Shown: piece by piece, positions 1 through 7,122 of the stretch
Position numbering within the stretch: the stretch's first letter is position 1
Layout: the number at the start of each line of letters is the position of its first letter
Origin: Nitrososphaerota archaeon
Lineage (GTDB): Archaea > Thermoproteota > Nitrososphaeria > Nitrososphaerales > Nitrosopumilaceae
NCBI GenBank assembly: GCA_022564515.1
Contig: JADFLH010000008.1
Span: 1 to 41,882, forward strand
Length of the DNA: 41,882 nt
Direction: 5' to 3'
Notes under the pieces: model-generated
Database searches by the model: none
The model's input: the letters and a program-made list of their open reading frames with translations, nothing else
Told to the model about the DNA's origin: nothing
Made by a program: the position numbers and the translations under genes

Positions 1-120
1 GCACTAGCACAAAATCCAAACTATTTGGAATGGTTGAAAACACAGGCATGGGACGGTAAACTGCCACTAGTAGTGGGGTCAGGTGGAACTCCATTCATTC
101 AGATACCAACAAGTCCATAA
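1..120 (+). CDS. SPFH/Band 7 (prohibitin-like) protein, C-terminal fragment
   Basis: The window opens inside a plus-strand gene. Frame 1 is open from the first base and encodes 39 residues before a TAA at 118-120. The tail contains WDGKLPLVVGSGGTPFIQI. Prohibitin/SPFH membrane-scaffold proteins often end in a similar WDGKLP-x-V-x-G-x-PFI segment, after a coiled coil. Nothing of the SPFH domain itself lies in the window, so the call rests on this tail only. The family forms large membrane-associated oligomers linked to membrane proteases. The start lies outside the window. Confidence 0.6.
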   Translation, partial: ALAQNPNYLEWLKTQAWDGKLPLVVGSGGTPFIQIPTSP

Positions 121-172
121 CTTTTTTGTTTAATTCATAATAAAGATAAGAAATATCTTATACAAGAGATTA

Positions 173-1054
173 ATGCAAAATAGAAACCCTTCCTCCTTCA
201 TACCCAAATATGCCAAGGATGTCACAAATTCGCCCCAAGTCATCAACAAAGAGTCCAAACTTTCTGACTTTGCAAGTAAACTTGCTACCACAAAAATAAG
301 TCGACTGATAATTGAGGATCAGGGAAAACATATTGGAATTGTCTCAACAAAGGATTGGGCCTTTTATCTTTTTAAAAACAAAAACGAAGAAGGCATTCTT
401 GATATCTCGCTCACAAAAATCATGCACAATATAGTATACGTGGATGAGGCCACTTCAATACCAAAATGTGCAGCTATGATGCTGGACAAAAGAATAAGCT
501 CTTTGGCAGTAGGTTCTGAGGATCATGTTGACGGAATATTCACAAAAACTGACCTTGTCAGCTATTATGCCTCTCATCTTCCCCCAGGACACAGAAAGGT
601 AGACGATTACAAAACTGCAAGGTACATTTGGGTAAGTGAAGATGAAAACACCTTCAACGTTCTTGAGAAATTGGTTGAAAACAATATTTCAAGAATTATA
701 GTTAAAAATTTAGACGGATCAACAAAGGGAATAGTTACCTTAGGAGATTTTTTGAGACCTTTTAGTTATTTGAAGCATGCTCCCTCTGAAAATAACGAAG
801 GAAGACAAGAAGAGCAAACTATGAAAAAATCACTAGGTCCTGCCTCTGGACTCATTTTTAATAAGAGGGTAAAGGTGAGCGAAATAATGAAAAAGGGACT
901 CATCACTGTCAAAAGAAATGAGGATCTAAAAATTGCTTGTAAAACTTTTCTAGAAAATCATATTGATGGTACGGGGGTTGTGGAAAGAGATGGAACTCTT
1001 TGTGGAATTCTTAGTAAAACTGACATAACTCGTGCAGTAGCTTCTATGAATTAA
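173..1054 (+). CDS. Four-CBS-domain protein
   Basis: This 293-residue protein is made almost entirely of CBS motifs, about four of them (roughly residues 10-70, 75-140, 143-205 and 228-293). Each repeat shows the usual strand-helix pattern ending in a G-I-V or G-I-x strand followed by T/S-K/L-x-D, as in IGIVSTKDWA, DGIFTKTDLV, KGIVTLGDF and CGILSKTDIT. CBS pairs (Bateman modules) bind adenosine nucleotides or S-adenosylmethionine and usually regulate a partner. There is no fused catalytic, channel or DNA-binding domain, and no membrane segment or signal peptide, so it is probably a soluble sensor acting on another protein. The segment between the third and fourth motifs (about 205-228) is charged and probably a linker. 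It lies 52 bp after the SPFH gene and no partner is evident beside it. The ATG at 173 is the first possible start after the upstream stop region. Confidence 0.85.
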   Translation: MQNRNPSSFIPKYAKDVTNSPQVINKESKLSDFASKLATTKISRLIIEDQGKHIGIVSTKDWAFYLFKNKNEEGILDISLTKIMHNIVYVDEATSIPKCAAMMLDKRISSLAVGSEDHVDGIFTKTDLVSYYASHLPPGHRKVDDYKTARYIWVSEDENTFNVLEKLVENNISRIIVKNLDGSTKGIVTLGDFLRPFSYLKHAPSENNEGRQEEQTMKKSLGPASGLIFNKRVKVSEIMKKGLITVKRNEDLKIACKTFLENHIDGTGVVERDGTLCGILSKTDITRAVASMN

Positions 1055-1178
1055 TTCAAGAACATAAAATAATCGGAGAGCCCTACAGGCGTAAATTGGT
1101 ATAATTGTATTTAATTAAAATCCTCAAAGTGATTTAGCGAAATTGAATGAATATCTTCTTTCTGTCTCAGGAATATTA

Positions 1179-1463
1179 TTAGGAAGTTAATGGAGCAATC
1201 TCTTTCTTATCTTCGTCATGAGGATCATAATCACGCTTTTTGTGTATGGAATCAATAACTCCTTTTGTAAACATATCAAACTTTTCATCTTTCATAGAGT
1301 TAATGACTTCATCTACAGTTTTGTTCATGTCGATTTCTTTGCATCTTCGATCAGCCTCAGAGCAATAGAATTCAATGTATTTTTGAATGTAGTCATATTC
1401 AGGACCCTCGATTCCAATTTCAAGTCGTCGTCGACTTAATCTTTCTCTCCAAGTTTCACTCAT
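1179..1463 (-). CDS. Small charged protein of unknown function
   Basis: I do not recognise this family. The preferred product is 94 residues and begins MSETWRERLSRRRLEIG. It is soluble, mostly helical and highly charged, with a pair of cysteines about 7 residues apart (FYCSEADRRC) and an acidic-basic tail. The frame stays open to an ATG at 1520, which would add 19 residues. I chose 1463 because a G-rich ribosome-binding stretch (aggtgg) lies 6 nt upstream and a TATA-like ctttataac lies about 27 nt upstream; both would be inside the longer ORF. It faces away from the aldo/keto reductase gene, and the 250-bp spacer between them carries a copy of the repeat element described at 1580. The ORF itself is fairly secure; its function is not. 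Confidence 0.6.
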   Translation of the reverse strand: MSETWRERLSRRRLEIGIEGPEYDYIQKYIEFYCSEADRRCKEIDMNKTVDEVINSMKDEKFDMFTKGVIDSIHKKRDYDPHDEDKKEIAPLTS

Positions 1464-1548
1464 GGTTGCCACCTTTTCTACCTTTTCATAGGTTATAAAG
1501 AAAAAATTCAGAAAACCCATAGCATAGTTTAATTCGAATCAATAAATT

Positions 1549-1605
1549 CTAGGATTTGTGAAGATCGTAGTATAAGTCTGCACATTCATCTGAACAAAAT
1601 TCTCG
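1549..1605 (-). pseudogene. Remnant of a small treble-clef zinc-finger ORF
   Basis: On the minus strand, 18 codons ending in TAG at 1549-1551 encode REFCSDECADLYYDLHKS. The CSDEC segment (C-x3-C) followed by a short helix is the usual second knuckle of treble-clef zinc fingers, whose first CxxC should lie 15-25 residues upstream. That first half is absent. The codon just before the Arg is an in-frame TAA (1606-1608) that belongs to the core of the repeat element at 1580-1630. There is no start codon. I read it as the 3' end of a degraded small zinc-protein gene cut at the repeat boundary. A chance ORF is possible, but the composition is strikingly protein-like. Confidence 0.35.
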
Positions 1606-1630
1606 TTAACAGTTCGTATCAAATGTTAAC
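1580..1630 (+). repeat. Intergenic repeat element, copy 1
   Basis: This is copy 1 of a four-member family; the others are at 2711, 18826 and 41323. The core at 1606-1625 reads ttaacagttcgtatcaaatg. It sits in a dyad, gttaacagtt (1605-1614) and aaatgttaac (1621-1630), whose arms pair at 9 of 10 positions around a 6-nt centre. A second, weaker block (acattcat) lies about 20 bp upstream, as in the other copies. The copy lies in the spacer between the divergent small unknown gene and the aldo/keto reductase. It could be an operator, a miniature mobile element or part of a short RNA; the sequence does not decide. Confidence 0.6.
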
Positions 1631-1718
1631 TTTAATTCCCAAACAATGGAATCCGGATATCAATACAATAATTTTATCTTAAAAACAATTAGATAGAAGA
1701 TTAGAAAAATCTGTAATT

Positions 1719-2681
1719 GTGTTAAAGCAAAGAAAATTAGGTAAAACAAACCTATCTGTATCTGAGATAGGGCTAGGATGCTGGCAACTCGGTGGATTAA
1801 CTACCATCAATAACATTTCAATAACGTATGGGGATGTAAATGAACAAACTGCTAAAAAAATAATTAACAAAGCTTTAGAGTTAGGGATTAATGCCTTCGA
1901 TACTGCGGATTCTTATTCATTAGGAAATAGTGAGAGGCGATTAGGAAAGATTCTGTCTGAAAGAAGAACAGAAGTTTACATATTCACAAAAGGGGCAGGA
2001 GTTCCCTCATACAATAAACCAAGTCCTTTTGAGATAGATCTATCTTATCATCACCTAATAGCTGCAATTGATCGTAGTTTGAAGAGACTTCAAACTGACT
2101 ATGTTGATCTTTATCAAGCTCATGCAGCTCCACAGTCAGAATCAGACTTTGTTAACCTTGAAAAAGCATTTGGAAAAATAAAATCAGAAGGCAAGGCGTT
2201 ATACTGTGGAGTTTCTGTAGGTATGGAATATCAGAAAGGTATAGAACTAATCAATAGAGGAATAGTTGATTCAATTCAGCTTTATTTTTCATTATTAGAC
2301 TTTGAACCGATTATTGAATTATTGCCATTAGCGAAGAAAAATGGGGTGGGCATAATTATCGCCGAACCTCTCTCTCAAGGATTTCTCACAGGCAAATACA
2401 ATAAAAACACCTCATTTCCAAAAACTGATGTGAGGAGTAGGTATAGTATAGAAGAAATAAAAATAAAGGTGGAAAGAAGTCAACAGTTTCAATTTTTCTC
2501 AAACAAGTCAAGAACTATGAATCAAGTCGCATTGGCATATGTTCTTAGTAGAGAAGAAGTATCGACTTGCATACCTGGAGCAAAGTCTGTAGAACAGCTC
2601 GAATCAAATGTAAAATCCTCAGAAATTTCTATCAACTCCAAAGAACTTGAGAAAATTGAAAAAATTCAACGGTCTTGGTGA
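1719..2681 (+). CDS. Aldo/keto reductase family oxidoreductase
   Basis: This 320-residue (beta/alpha)8-barrel NAD(P)H-dependent reductase has the size usual for the family. The N-terminus (KLGKTNLSVSEIGLGCWQLGG) is the standard AKR opening. The catalytic tetrad is visible: Asp and Tyr in AFDTADSYSLGNSE (about residues 61-66), Lys in IFTKGAG (about 90) and His in LYQAHAAP (about 131). The C-terminal cofactor loop is recognisable in IPGAKSVEQLESNVKSSE, which contacts the NADP 2'-phosphate in relatives. The natural substrate cannot be read from the sequence. The start is a GTG at 1719. Copies of the intergenic repeat lie on both sides of the gene in the same orientation (1580-1630 and 2711-2760), so it may be an accessory cassette. 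No operon partner is evident. Confidence 0.9.
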   Translation: MLKQRKLGKTNLSVSEIGLGCWQLGGLTTINNISITYGDVNEQTAKKIINKALELGINAFDTADSYSLGNSERRLGKILSERRTEVYIFTKGAGVPSYNKPSPFEIDLSYHHLIAAIDRSLKRLQTDYVDLYQAHAAPQSESDFVNLEKAFGKIKSEGKALYCGVSVGMEYQKGIELINRGIVDSIQLYFSLLDFEPIIELLPLAKKNGVGIIIAEPLSQGFLTGKYNKNTSFPKTDVRSRYSIEEIKIKVERSQQFQFFSNKSRTMNQVALAYVLSREEVSTCIPGAKSVEQLESNVKSSEISINSKELEKIEKIQRSW

Positions 2682-2710
2682 ACAAAATAAGCAGTAATTT
2701 CAAACAATCC

Positions 2711-2760
2711 ATTAACATTTCATTAAAACTGTCGATTAACAGTTCATATCAAATGAAAAT
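2711..2760 (+). repeat. Intergenic repeat element, copy 2
   Basis: Same orientation as copy 1. The left block attaacatttcatt (2711-2724) and the right core ttaacagttcatatcaaatg (2736-2755, one mismatch to copy 1) are separated by a short gap. The ends attaacattt and aaatgaaaat form an imperfect inverted repeat. It lies 30 bp after the aldo/keto reductase gene. I see no convincing gene in the rest of this 287-bp spacer (2682-2968); a 22-codon minus-strand frame at 2864-2932 is too weak to call. Confidence 0.6.
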
Positions 2761-2968
2761 TAAATGAACAAAAACGAAATCTGAATCTAAGTAAATGGTC
2801 AAATTGGACATTTATTTTTTAAAGTGTTTTATAATTTAAAAATTCTAGTACTTGTGCTGATGATTATATCAACGGGTTCTCTCTGATTTTCCTCAAAACA
2901 TGACGAATACTGCCTGCCGAATTATGAAGCAAGACTAATCATATATTGCAGGTATCAAGCTCTTTGTT

Positions 2969-3499
2969 GTGAGTAGTTCCTTTGAAAGACCCAATTGGGA
3001 TGAATATTTCATGTTACAGGCAGAACTAGCAAAACTTCGCTCAAACTGTATGACAAAACAAGTTGGGGCAGTAATTGTTAGAAATCATAGACAGATCGCA
3101 ACTGGCTATAATGGTACCCCACCAGGCATAAAAAACTGCTATGAGGGCGGATGCAAAAGGTGCCAGTTGAGGATGGAAGGAAAAATTGAATCAGGCGAGG
3201 CCTTGGACCGTTGCCTTTGCAATCATGCGGAAGCTAATGCAATAATGCACTGTGCCATTTTAGGAATTGAGACAGGGGTCGAAGGAGCCATATTATACAC
3301 TACTTTTGTTCCGTGTTTAGAATGTACAAAAATGACAATCACGATTGGCATAAAAAAAATCATCTGTCTTAATTCTTATCCGGAAACCAACTTTGATTTA
3401 ATTAAAGAAGCTGGCATTGAGGTAATCCAACTAGATAAAACAAAGATACAGCGGTGGGCAAAAACATTAGTTAAAAACTACGAACAAACCCCAAAGTGA
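2969..3499 (+). CDS. Deoxycytidylate (dCMP) deaminase family protein
   Basis: This 176-residue zinc deaminase would convert dCMP to dUMP, feeding thymidylate synthesis. The N-terminal half carries the family signature (KQVGAVIV, then ATGYNGTPPGIKNC). The catalytic zinc motif HAEANAI (about residues 87-93) supplies the His ligand and the proton-shuttling Glu, and VPCLECTKM (about 113-121) supplies the two Cys ligands. An extra cysteine-rich segment (CYEGGCKRCQ) before the active site is typical of dCMP deaminases and of the related ComE proteins. The start is a GTG at 2969. The gene ends 4 bp before the DNA polymerase B start, so the two are probably co-transcribed, which fits a shared role in DNA synthesis. 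Confidence 0.9.
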   Translation: MSSSFERPNWDEYFMLQAELAKLRSNCMTKQVGAVIVRNHRQIATGYNGTPPGIKNCYEGGCKRCQLRMEGKIESGEALDRCLCNHAEANAIMHCAILGIETGVEGAILYTTFVPCLECTKMTITIGIKKIICLNSYPETNFDLIKEAGIEVIQLDKTKIQRWAKTLVKNYEQTPK

Positions 3500-3503
3500 T
3501 CAT

Positions 3504-6062
3504 ATGCAAGTACAAACTGCAAAAAATGAACAAATAAAATCAATGCCACCATCGTTACTTGTTTCTGCAACATATAACAATCAAAAAAAAGCAGCTGTGC
3601 TAAAATTCTATGAACCAAAATCACAAGAAATCAAATTATGGACGGATAATACAAATCACAAACCTTATTGTTATTCAAAACTAAATCCAGAAGAACTAGA
3701 ATTTCTTAATGAAAGAACAGATATAATAGAAATTGTATCAGTAAAGCGACAAGATCTGCTAAATGATCAAGAGATTAACGTTTCCAAAATTATTGTTGAA
3801 GATCCATTGGCTATTGGGGGCACATCAACTGAAAAAAGTATTAGAAACATAATTGATACATGGGAATCTGACATAAAATATTATGAAAATTATCTTTATG
3901 ATAAATCGTTAATTGTTGGAAAATATTATAAAATTGAAGATGGGAAAGTCATACCACACGATTTAGAAATTTCTGATGAGGTTCGTCTTGCATTAAAAAG
4001 TCTTCTCTGGGATAAAATTTCAAATGAAAAGATGGTTGATCCAAAACAATTTCAAGAATATGTTACAGAATGGGCTAACCTTCTCAATCAACCAATTCCA
4101 AAATTCAAACGACTGAGTTTTGACATCGAAGTTGAATCAATGGTTGGAAGAATTCCAGATCCTAAAATTGCAGAAAAAAAAGTAACTGCGATTGGATTTA
4201 ATGCTTCTGATGGCCTCAAACAGGTTTTTGTGCTTAAAAGGATTGGAGTGGAAGAAGGAACAAACGAACTTGGTTCTGAGGTCAAGGTCGTATTTTATGA
4301 TGAGGATAAAGAAAAAGAAATGATTTTTGATGCCTTCAAATTAATTTCTAGCTATCCATTTGTGATCACATATAATGGTGATGAGTTTGATATGCCTTAT
4401 CTTTACAATCGTGCAGAACGATTCGGCATCAAAAAACAGGATAATCCATTATACATGATGAGAGACTCTGCGACTCTAAAAGAGGGGGTGCATCTTGACC
4501 TTTACAGAACTTTATCCAATCGTAGTTTTCAAATCTATGCGTTTAGTCATAAATACACTAATTTTTCATTAAACAGTGTATCAAAGGCACTTCTTAATGA
4601 AGAAAAAATAGATTATGGCATAGAACTTGACCAGCTAAACCTCTACCAGACAGCAAATTATTGTTTTAATGATGCAAATCTTGCATACAAACTTACAAGC
4701 TTTAACAATGATGTTTTGATGAATCTGCTTGTAGTAATTGCGAGAATTGCAAGAATGCCAATTGATGATATTGCTAGAATTGGTGTTTCACAATGGATTA
4801 GAAGCCTACTTTATTATGAACACAGACAACGTGGTGCATTAATTCCAAAAAGAGATGAGCTTGAAAAAAAATCGGCAGGAGTTGTAACAGATGCGATAAT
4901 TAAAGATAAAAAATATCGTGGTGGATTAGTGGTGGATCCTGTTGAGGGAATTCACTTTAACGTAACAGTCATGGACTTTGCAAGTCTGTATCCAAGTATT
5001 ATCAAAGTTCGAAATATTTCATATGAAACTGTAAGATGCCCACATGATGAATGTAAGAAAAACACAATCCCGCAAACAAATCATTGGGTTTGTTCTAAGA
5101 GAAATGGCATAACATCATTGTTGATTGGTTCACTTCGAGACCTGAGAGTAAATTACTACAAAAGTCTCTCAAAAAGCGAAACATTAACAGAGGAACAAAG
5201 GCAGCAATATACAGTTGTAAGTCAAGCATTGAAGGTAATTCTCAATGCAAGTTATGGCGTTATGGGTGCCGAAATATTTCCACTTTATTTTCTACCAGCG
5301 GCTGATGCCACAACGGCTATTGGCAGACACATGATTTCAGAGACTATCAAAAAATGCGAACGAGTGGGAATTGAAGTTCTTTATGGAGACACTGACTCGC
5401 TATTTATCAAAAATTCATCTCCTGAGCAAATTCAAAAGGTGATTGATGAGACAAAGAAAGATTTCAGTGTTGATTTAGAGGTAGATAAAGAATATCGATA
5501 TGTAGTTCTAAGTACCAGGAAGAAAAACTATCTAGGGGTCACAAAATCTGGTAAAGTGGTTGTCAAAGGTCTAACAGGAAAGAAATCACACACTCCACCA
5601 TTTATCAGAACTTTGTTTTATGAATTATTAGATATTTTATCAAAAGTACAAAATGCAGAAGAATTTGAACGAGCTAAAAAACAAATCAGCGAAAAAATTG
5701 TAGAATGGGTAAAAAAAGTAGAATCAAAAGAAATTCCACTTTCAGATTTAGCGTTTAATGTAATGATTAGCAAAGCACCTTCTGAATATGTCAAAACTGT
5801 TCCACAACACATTCGGGCAGCTAAACTTTTAGAATCAATTAGAGAAATCAAAAAAGGTGACATTATATCGTATGTCAAGATTTTAAATAAACCGGGTGTA
5901 AAACCCGTTGAAATGGCTAGAAAAGAAGAGATTGATTCTAAAAAATACATGGAGTTCATGGAAGCTACTCTAGATCAATTAACATCATCCATGGGAATTG
6001 ATTTTGATACAATTCTTGGAAAACCAAAACAAACGGGTTTGGATCAATTTTTCTGGAATTAA
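3504..6062 (+). CDS. polB: Family B DNA polymerase with 3'-5' exonuclease and PIP box
   Basis: This is an 852-residue archaeal replicative-type polymerase. The exonuclease motifs are present: FDIEVES (Exo I, about residue 205), NGDEFDMPYL (Exo II, about 291) and YCFNDANLAY (Exo III). So are the polymerase motifs: DFASLYPSIIK (motif A, about 491), KVILNASYGVMGA (motif B, about 577) and YGDTDSLF (motif C, about 627, with the two catalytic Asp). All acidic catalytic residues are in place, so both activities should be intact. A Cys/His cluster lies after motif A (CPHDECKKN, then WVCSKR). The last residues, QTGLDQFFWN, fit a PCNA-interacting QxxLxxFF box. The ATG at 3504 follows the deaminase closely, and the next gene starts immediately after the stop. 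In this lineage it would work alongside the archaeal D-family polymerase, which is not in the window. Confidence 0.97.
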   Translation: MQVQTAKNEQIKSMPPSLLVSATYNNQKKAAVLKFYEPKSQEIKLWTDNTNHKPYCYSKLNPEELEFLNERTDIIEIVSVKRQDLLNDQEINVSKIIVEDPLAIGGTSTEKSIRNIIDTWESDIKYYENYLYDKSLIVGKYYKIEDGKVIPHDLEISDEVRLALKSLLWDKISNEKMVDPKQFQEYVTEWANLLNQPIPKFKRLSFDIEVESMVGRIPDPKIAEKKVTAIGFNASDGLKQVFVLKRIGVEEGTNELGSEVKVVFYDEDKEKEMIFDAFKLISSYPFVITYNGDEFDMPYLYNRAERFGIKKQDNPLYMMRDSATLKEGVHLDLYRTLSNRSFQIYAFSHKYTNFSLNSVSKALLNEEKIDYGIELDQLNLYQTANYCFNDANLAYKLTSFNNDVLMNLLVVIARIARMPIDDIARIGVSQWIRSLLYYEHRQRGALIPKRDELEKKSAGVVTDAIIKDKKYRGGLVVDPVEGIHFNVTVMDFASLYPSIIKVRNISYETVRCPHDECKKNTIPQTNHWVCSKRNGITSLLIGSLRDLRVNYYKSLSKSETLTEEQRQQYTVVSQALKVILNASYGVMGAEIFPLYFLPAADATTAIGRHMISETIKKCERVGIEVLYGDTDSLFIKNSSPEQIQKVIDETKKDFSVDLEVDKEYRYVVLSTRKKNYLGVTKSGKVVVKGLTGKKSHTPPFIRTLFYELLDILSKVQNAEEFERAKKQISEKIVEWVKKVESKEIPLSDLAFNVMISKAPSEYVKTVPQHIRAAKLLESIREIKKGDIISYVKILNKPGVKPVEMARKEEIDSKKYMEFMEATLDQLTSSMGIDFDTILGKPKQTGLDQFFWN

Positions 6063-6359
6063 GTGAAAATTTTGGCTTTGGATGAAATTTCAATTTCTAT
6101 ATTGGCAATTACTGCAGGTGTTTTGATTCTTTCAGGATGGATTCCCCAGATTGTTAAAGGATACAGAACAAAGAAGCTTGATGATATTTCAAAATACTTG
6201 GTAATATTGGTGGCAATTGGTGCATTTTTGTGGATCTGGTATGGATTTGAAAAAGACGATGTTTTCATTATAGGAGTGAATGTTGGAGCAATTGGTCTAA
6301 CAATGACTGTTTTAGCCATGAAATTTAGGTACAGTAAAGCAAGTAATCTTAACGAGTAG
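6063..6359 (+). CDS. SemiSWEET/PQ-loop membrane protein
   Basis: This 98-residue protein has three predicted membrane helices (about residues 10-28, 37-57 and 64-84). The first contains the PQ-loop signature (LSGWIPQIVKGYRTKKLDDIS), and the second has the WIWYG-type end seen in SemiSWEET/MtN3 transporters. Single three-helix units dimerise to make a sugar-permeable bundle in bacterial relatives. The substrate here is unknown. The start is a GTG at 6063, the base right after the polymerase stop, so translation may be coupled. Triosephosphate isomerase follows 53 bp later, which leaves open whether the gene belongs functionally with DNA synthesis or with sugar metabolism. Confidence 0.8.
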   Translation: MKILALDEISISILAITAGVLILSGWIPQIVKGYRTKKLDDISKYLVILVAIGAFLWIWYGFEKDDVFIIGVNVGAIGLTMTVLAMKFRYSKASNLNE

Positions 6360-6412
6360 ACAAATTTCTAATTTTATCGATCAAATAATAAATAACAGAT
6401 TTAGATTTTTCA

Positions 6413-7084
6413 TTGAAGGAAAACATCTTGTTTATCATAAATTGTAAAAATTACGAAGAAATCGCAGGTTCAAAAATTACCAAATTTGTCAAGATTGCCG
6501 AAAAAATTGCAAAAAAACACAAACTGAAAATTGCTGTCGCGCCACCACAGCATCTTTTAGGCCAGATCTCCAATAGCAAAATCCTAATTTTGGCGCAGCA
6601 TCTAGATAATGCAAAGATTGGAAGTACTACTGGTTTTATGATTCCAGAACTTGTAAAAAAATCCAAGGTTGATGGTTCTTTAATTAATCACAGCGAACAC
6701 AGAATTTCAAGCAAAGAAATTTCTGCGTTAGTTTCAAAATTAAAAGAATTAAAAATGATTTCGGTGGTATGTGTCAAAAATGTTGCAGAAGCAAAAAAAT
6801 ATGCAAAATTAAATCCGGATTATATTGCTATTGAACCTCCTGAGCTTATAGGCTCTGGACGTGCCGTGTCAAAGGAAAGACCTGATCTAATTACTAACGC
6901 AGTAAAAGCAGTAAAAAACCCTAGGAGAAAAACAAAATTACTTTGTGGTGCTGGAATTGTTTCTGGGACCGATGTTGAGAAGGCAATTCAATTTGGGTCA
7001 AAAGGAATTCTGGTTGCCAGTGGAATTATCAAGGCAAAAAATTGGGATAGAATCATTGACGAGTTTGCAAAGGCAATGCTTTAA
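6413..7084 (+). CDS. tpiA: Triosephosphate isomerase (archaeal type)
   Basis: The protein has 223 residues, the short archaeal form of the TIM barrel; bacterial and eukaryotic enzymes have about 250. It interconverts dihydroxyacetone phosphate and glyceraldehyde 3-phosphate. Visible residues are the substrate-binding N-x-K in INCKNYEE (about residues 9-16), the catalytic His region NHSEHR (about 92-97), the catalytic Glu in AIEPPELIGSG (about 140-150) and the phosphate-binding CGAGIVSG and LVASGIIKA loops. The start is a TTG at 6413; the next in-frame alternatives would cut into the first strand. The gene lies 38 bp before PPDK, and together they suit gluconeogenic flow in an autotroph. Confidence 0.95.
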   Translation: MKENILFIINCKNYEEIAGSKITKFVKIAEKIAKKHKLKIAVAPPQHLLGQISNSKILILAQHLDNAKIGSTTGFMIPELVKKSKVDGSLINHSEHRISSKEISALVSKLKELKMISVVCVKNVAEAKKYAKLNPDYIAIEPPELIGSGRAVSKERPDLITNAVKAVKNPRRKTKLLCGAGIVSGTDVEKAIQFGSKGILVASGIIKAKNWDRIIDEFAKAML

Positions 7085-7122
7085 AACAACCTATTTTTTA
7101 TTTGAATACCTAGGAAATCGAA

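Noticed and set aside
2864-2932. 22-codon minus-strand frame (LHNSAGSIRHVLRKIRENPLI)
   Set aside because: It looks somewhat protein-like, but it is very short, has only a TTG start and has no recognisable family; not enough to call a gene.
5891-5910. Inverted repeat cgggt-gtaaa-acccg inside the polymerase gene
   Set aside because: Short arms within conserved coding sequence; no reason to assign a separate function.
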